Assembly (NCBI RefSeq): GCF_015453285.1
Contig: NZ_JADLZT010000001.1
Span: forward strand, 186,001-250,000
Reading direction: 5' to 3'
Source of the DNA: Lysobacter niastensis
GTDB taxonomy: Bacteria; Pseudomonadota; Gammaproteobacteria; Xanthomonadales; Xanthomonadaceae
DNA: 64,000 nt
The translations under genes were made by a program, and so were the position numbers. Of the stretch, positions 63,191-64,000 are shown one piece after another. The notes under the pieces are model-generated. The model saw only the letters and a program-made list of their open reading frames with translations, ran no database searches and was not told the origin of the DNA. Positions within the stretch are counted from its first letter, which is position 1. The number at the start of each line of letters is the position of its first letter.

Positions 63191-64000
63191 ATGAAGCGAT
63201 CCGCTGGCCATTCCTTCCCCCGTCTCCGCCGTGCGTGTCGTACCGCCCTCTTTTCTGGAGCCCTGCTCGTGAGCGCCTGCCTGCTGTCCGCCGCCAAGAC
63301 CAATCTCCCCGTCGCGGGGTATCCCGCCTCGCCGCAGGCCGCCGAAGGCCGCTTCCGCAACCCCGCACCCAAGCCGGCCGATGGCGTGCTCAAGACCCTC
63401 GGCATCATCTGGAACGTGCTGCTCAACAAGCCCGACACCACCGTGCCGAAGGGATCGGTCCCGGTCGATGCGCTGACCCGGGCCGACCTGGACGCCGCGC
63501 CGGACCGCAGCCTGTTCCGGCTCGGCCATTCGACGATGCTGATCAAGCTGCGCGGCGGTTACTTCATCACCGACCCGGTATTCGCCGAGCGCGCCTCGCC
63601 GGTGCAATGGATGGGGCCCAGGCGCTTCCATGCGCCGCCGATCGCTCTGAAGGACCTGCCGCCGCTGCGCGGCGTGATCCTCTCGCACGACCACTACGAC
63701 CATCTCGACCGCGCCACCGTCCTGCAGCTGGCAAAGACCACCGACGTGTTCCTTGCTCCGCTCGGCGTCGGTGACCGGCTGATCGCCTGGGGCGTTGATG
63801 CTGCCAAGGTGCGGCAGTTCGACTGGTGGGAGGGCACGAGCATCGATGGCGTGGAGTTCACCGCGACGCCGTCGCAGCACTTCTCTGGTCGCGGCCTGTT
63901 CGACGGCAACAAGACGCTGTGGGCATCGTGGGTGATCGTCGACGGCGCGGACGATGCGGATGCGCCGGACCACGGCACCCTGCGCCTGTTCTTCAGCGGC
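63191..64000 (+). CDS. Metallo-beta-lactamase-fold lipoprotein (NAPE-PLD-like), 5' part
   Basis: The first 270 residues of an MBL-fold hydrolase; the gene runs beyond the window. N-terminus with a signal that ends in a lipobox (LLVSAC). The domain begins with LFRLGHSTMLIKLRGGYFIT and has the zinc motif SHDHYDHLDRATV (HxHxDH), then PSQHFSGRGL. Similar proteins are annotated NAPE-PLD/UlaG-like with unknown substrates. The ATG is at 63191 behind a TetR-type promoter. No stop within the window. Confidence 0.82.
   Translation, partial: MKRSAGHSFPRLRRACRTALFSGALLVSACLLSAAKTNLPVAGYPASPQAAEGRFRNPAPKPADGVLKTLGIIWNVLLNKPDTTVPKGSVPVDALTRADLDAAPDRSLFRLGHSTMLIKLRGGYFITDPVFAERASPVQWMGPRRFHAPPIALKDLPPLRGVILSHDHYDHLDRATVLQLAKTTDVFLAPLGVGDRLIAWGVDAAKVRQFDWWEGTSIDGVEFTATPSQHFSGRGLFDGNKTLWASWVIVDGADDADAPDHGTLRLFFSG

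Overview
The window is high-GC proteobacterial DNA, most likely from a Lysobacter-like member of the Xanthomonadaceae. The case rests on gene content: large tandem TonB-dependent receptors, a lexA2-imuA-imuB-dnaE2 mutagenesis cassette, an HDOD protein, a beta-propeller phytase-like lipoprotein, and a metX-metB-homoserine dehydrogenase operon. The genes are densely packed, with 53 protein genes supported. I saw no rRNA, tRNA, insertion sequence, prophage or CRISPR array.

Layout. 1-8.5 kb: the end of a DUF4097-type protein, a 2OG-Fe(II) oxygenase, two tandem paralogous TonB-dependent receptors that share promoter, leader and terminator, and a small outer-membrane protein whose C-terminus resembles the end of those receptors. 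8.6-16.9 kb: housekeeping and envelope genes (hslO, mtgA, a GtrB-like glycosyltransferase, a CBS protein, AsmA, hemolysin III) and a tightly linked sulfotransferase/aspartyl beta-hydroxylase pair. 17-22 kb: prfC, an HDOD protein with a degenerate receiver, an M23 peptidase and the phytase-like lipoprotein. 22.1-25.7 kb: a SAM-I type riboswitch in front of overlapping metX, metB and homoserine dehydrogenase genes. 25.8-27.9 kb: a response regulator and histidine kinase, tail to tail. 28.2-34.7 kb: a 1478-residue trimeric autotransporter adhesin followed by a subtilisin-like secreted protease. 34.8-41.3 kb: an SOS mutagenesis operon of lexA2, imuA, imuB, dnaE2 and an alkB-like gene, with a perfect LexA-type palindrome abutting the lexA start codon.

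41.4-51.6 kb: a redox and detoxification region holding an alpha/beta hydrolase, an HD-domain protein, two tandem secreted cupins, a CxxC carboxymuconolactone-decarboxylase-like protein, a region-4-only sigma factor fragment behind an ECF41-type promoter, a LysR regulator, an NmrA-like SDR, an OsmC/Ohr protein, a lone cytochrome b, a bestrophin and nicotinamide phosphoribosyltransferase (NAD salvage). Tail to tail with the last is a TIR-like protein carrying an unassigned, probably beta-rich C-terminal domain. 52.8-64 kb: LysR, old yellow enzyme, a VIT1/CCC1-like protein and DcaP porin in one operon, a LuxR-type regulator, a secreted Cys-containing protein, a bacterial lysyl oxidase with a TIG domain, a lysine 2,3-aminomutase, and a TetR gene divergent from a metallo-beta-lactamase-fold lipoprotein cut by the window end.

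The strongest candidates for something undescribed are the TIR-like fusion beside an NAD-salvage enzyme, the ECF41 promoter in front of a truncated sigma factor within a CMD/cupin/SDR/OsmC cluster, the SAM-I riboswitch in a Gram-negative met operon, and the small protein resembling a receptor C-terminus. All functional statements are from reading the sequence; no database search was run.
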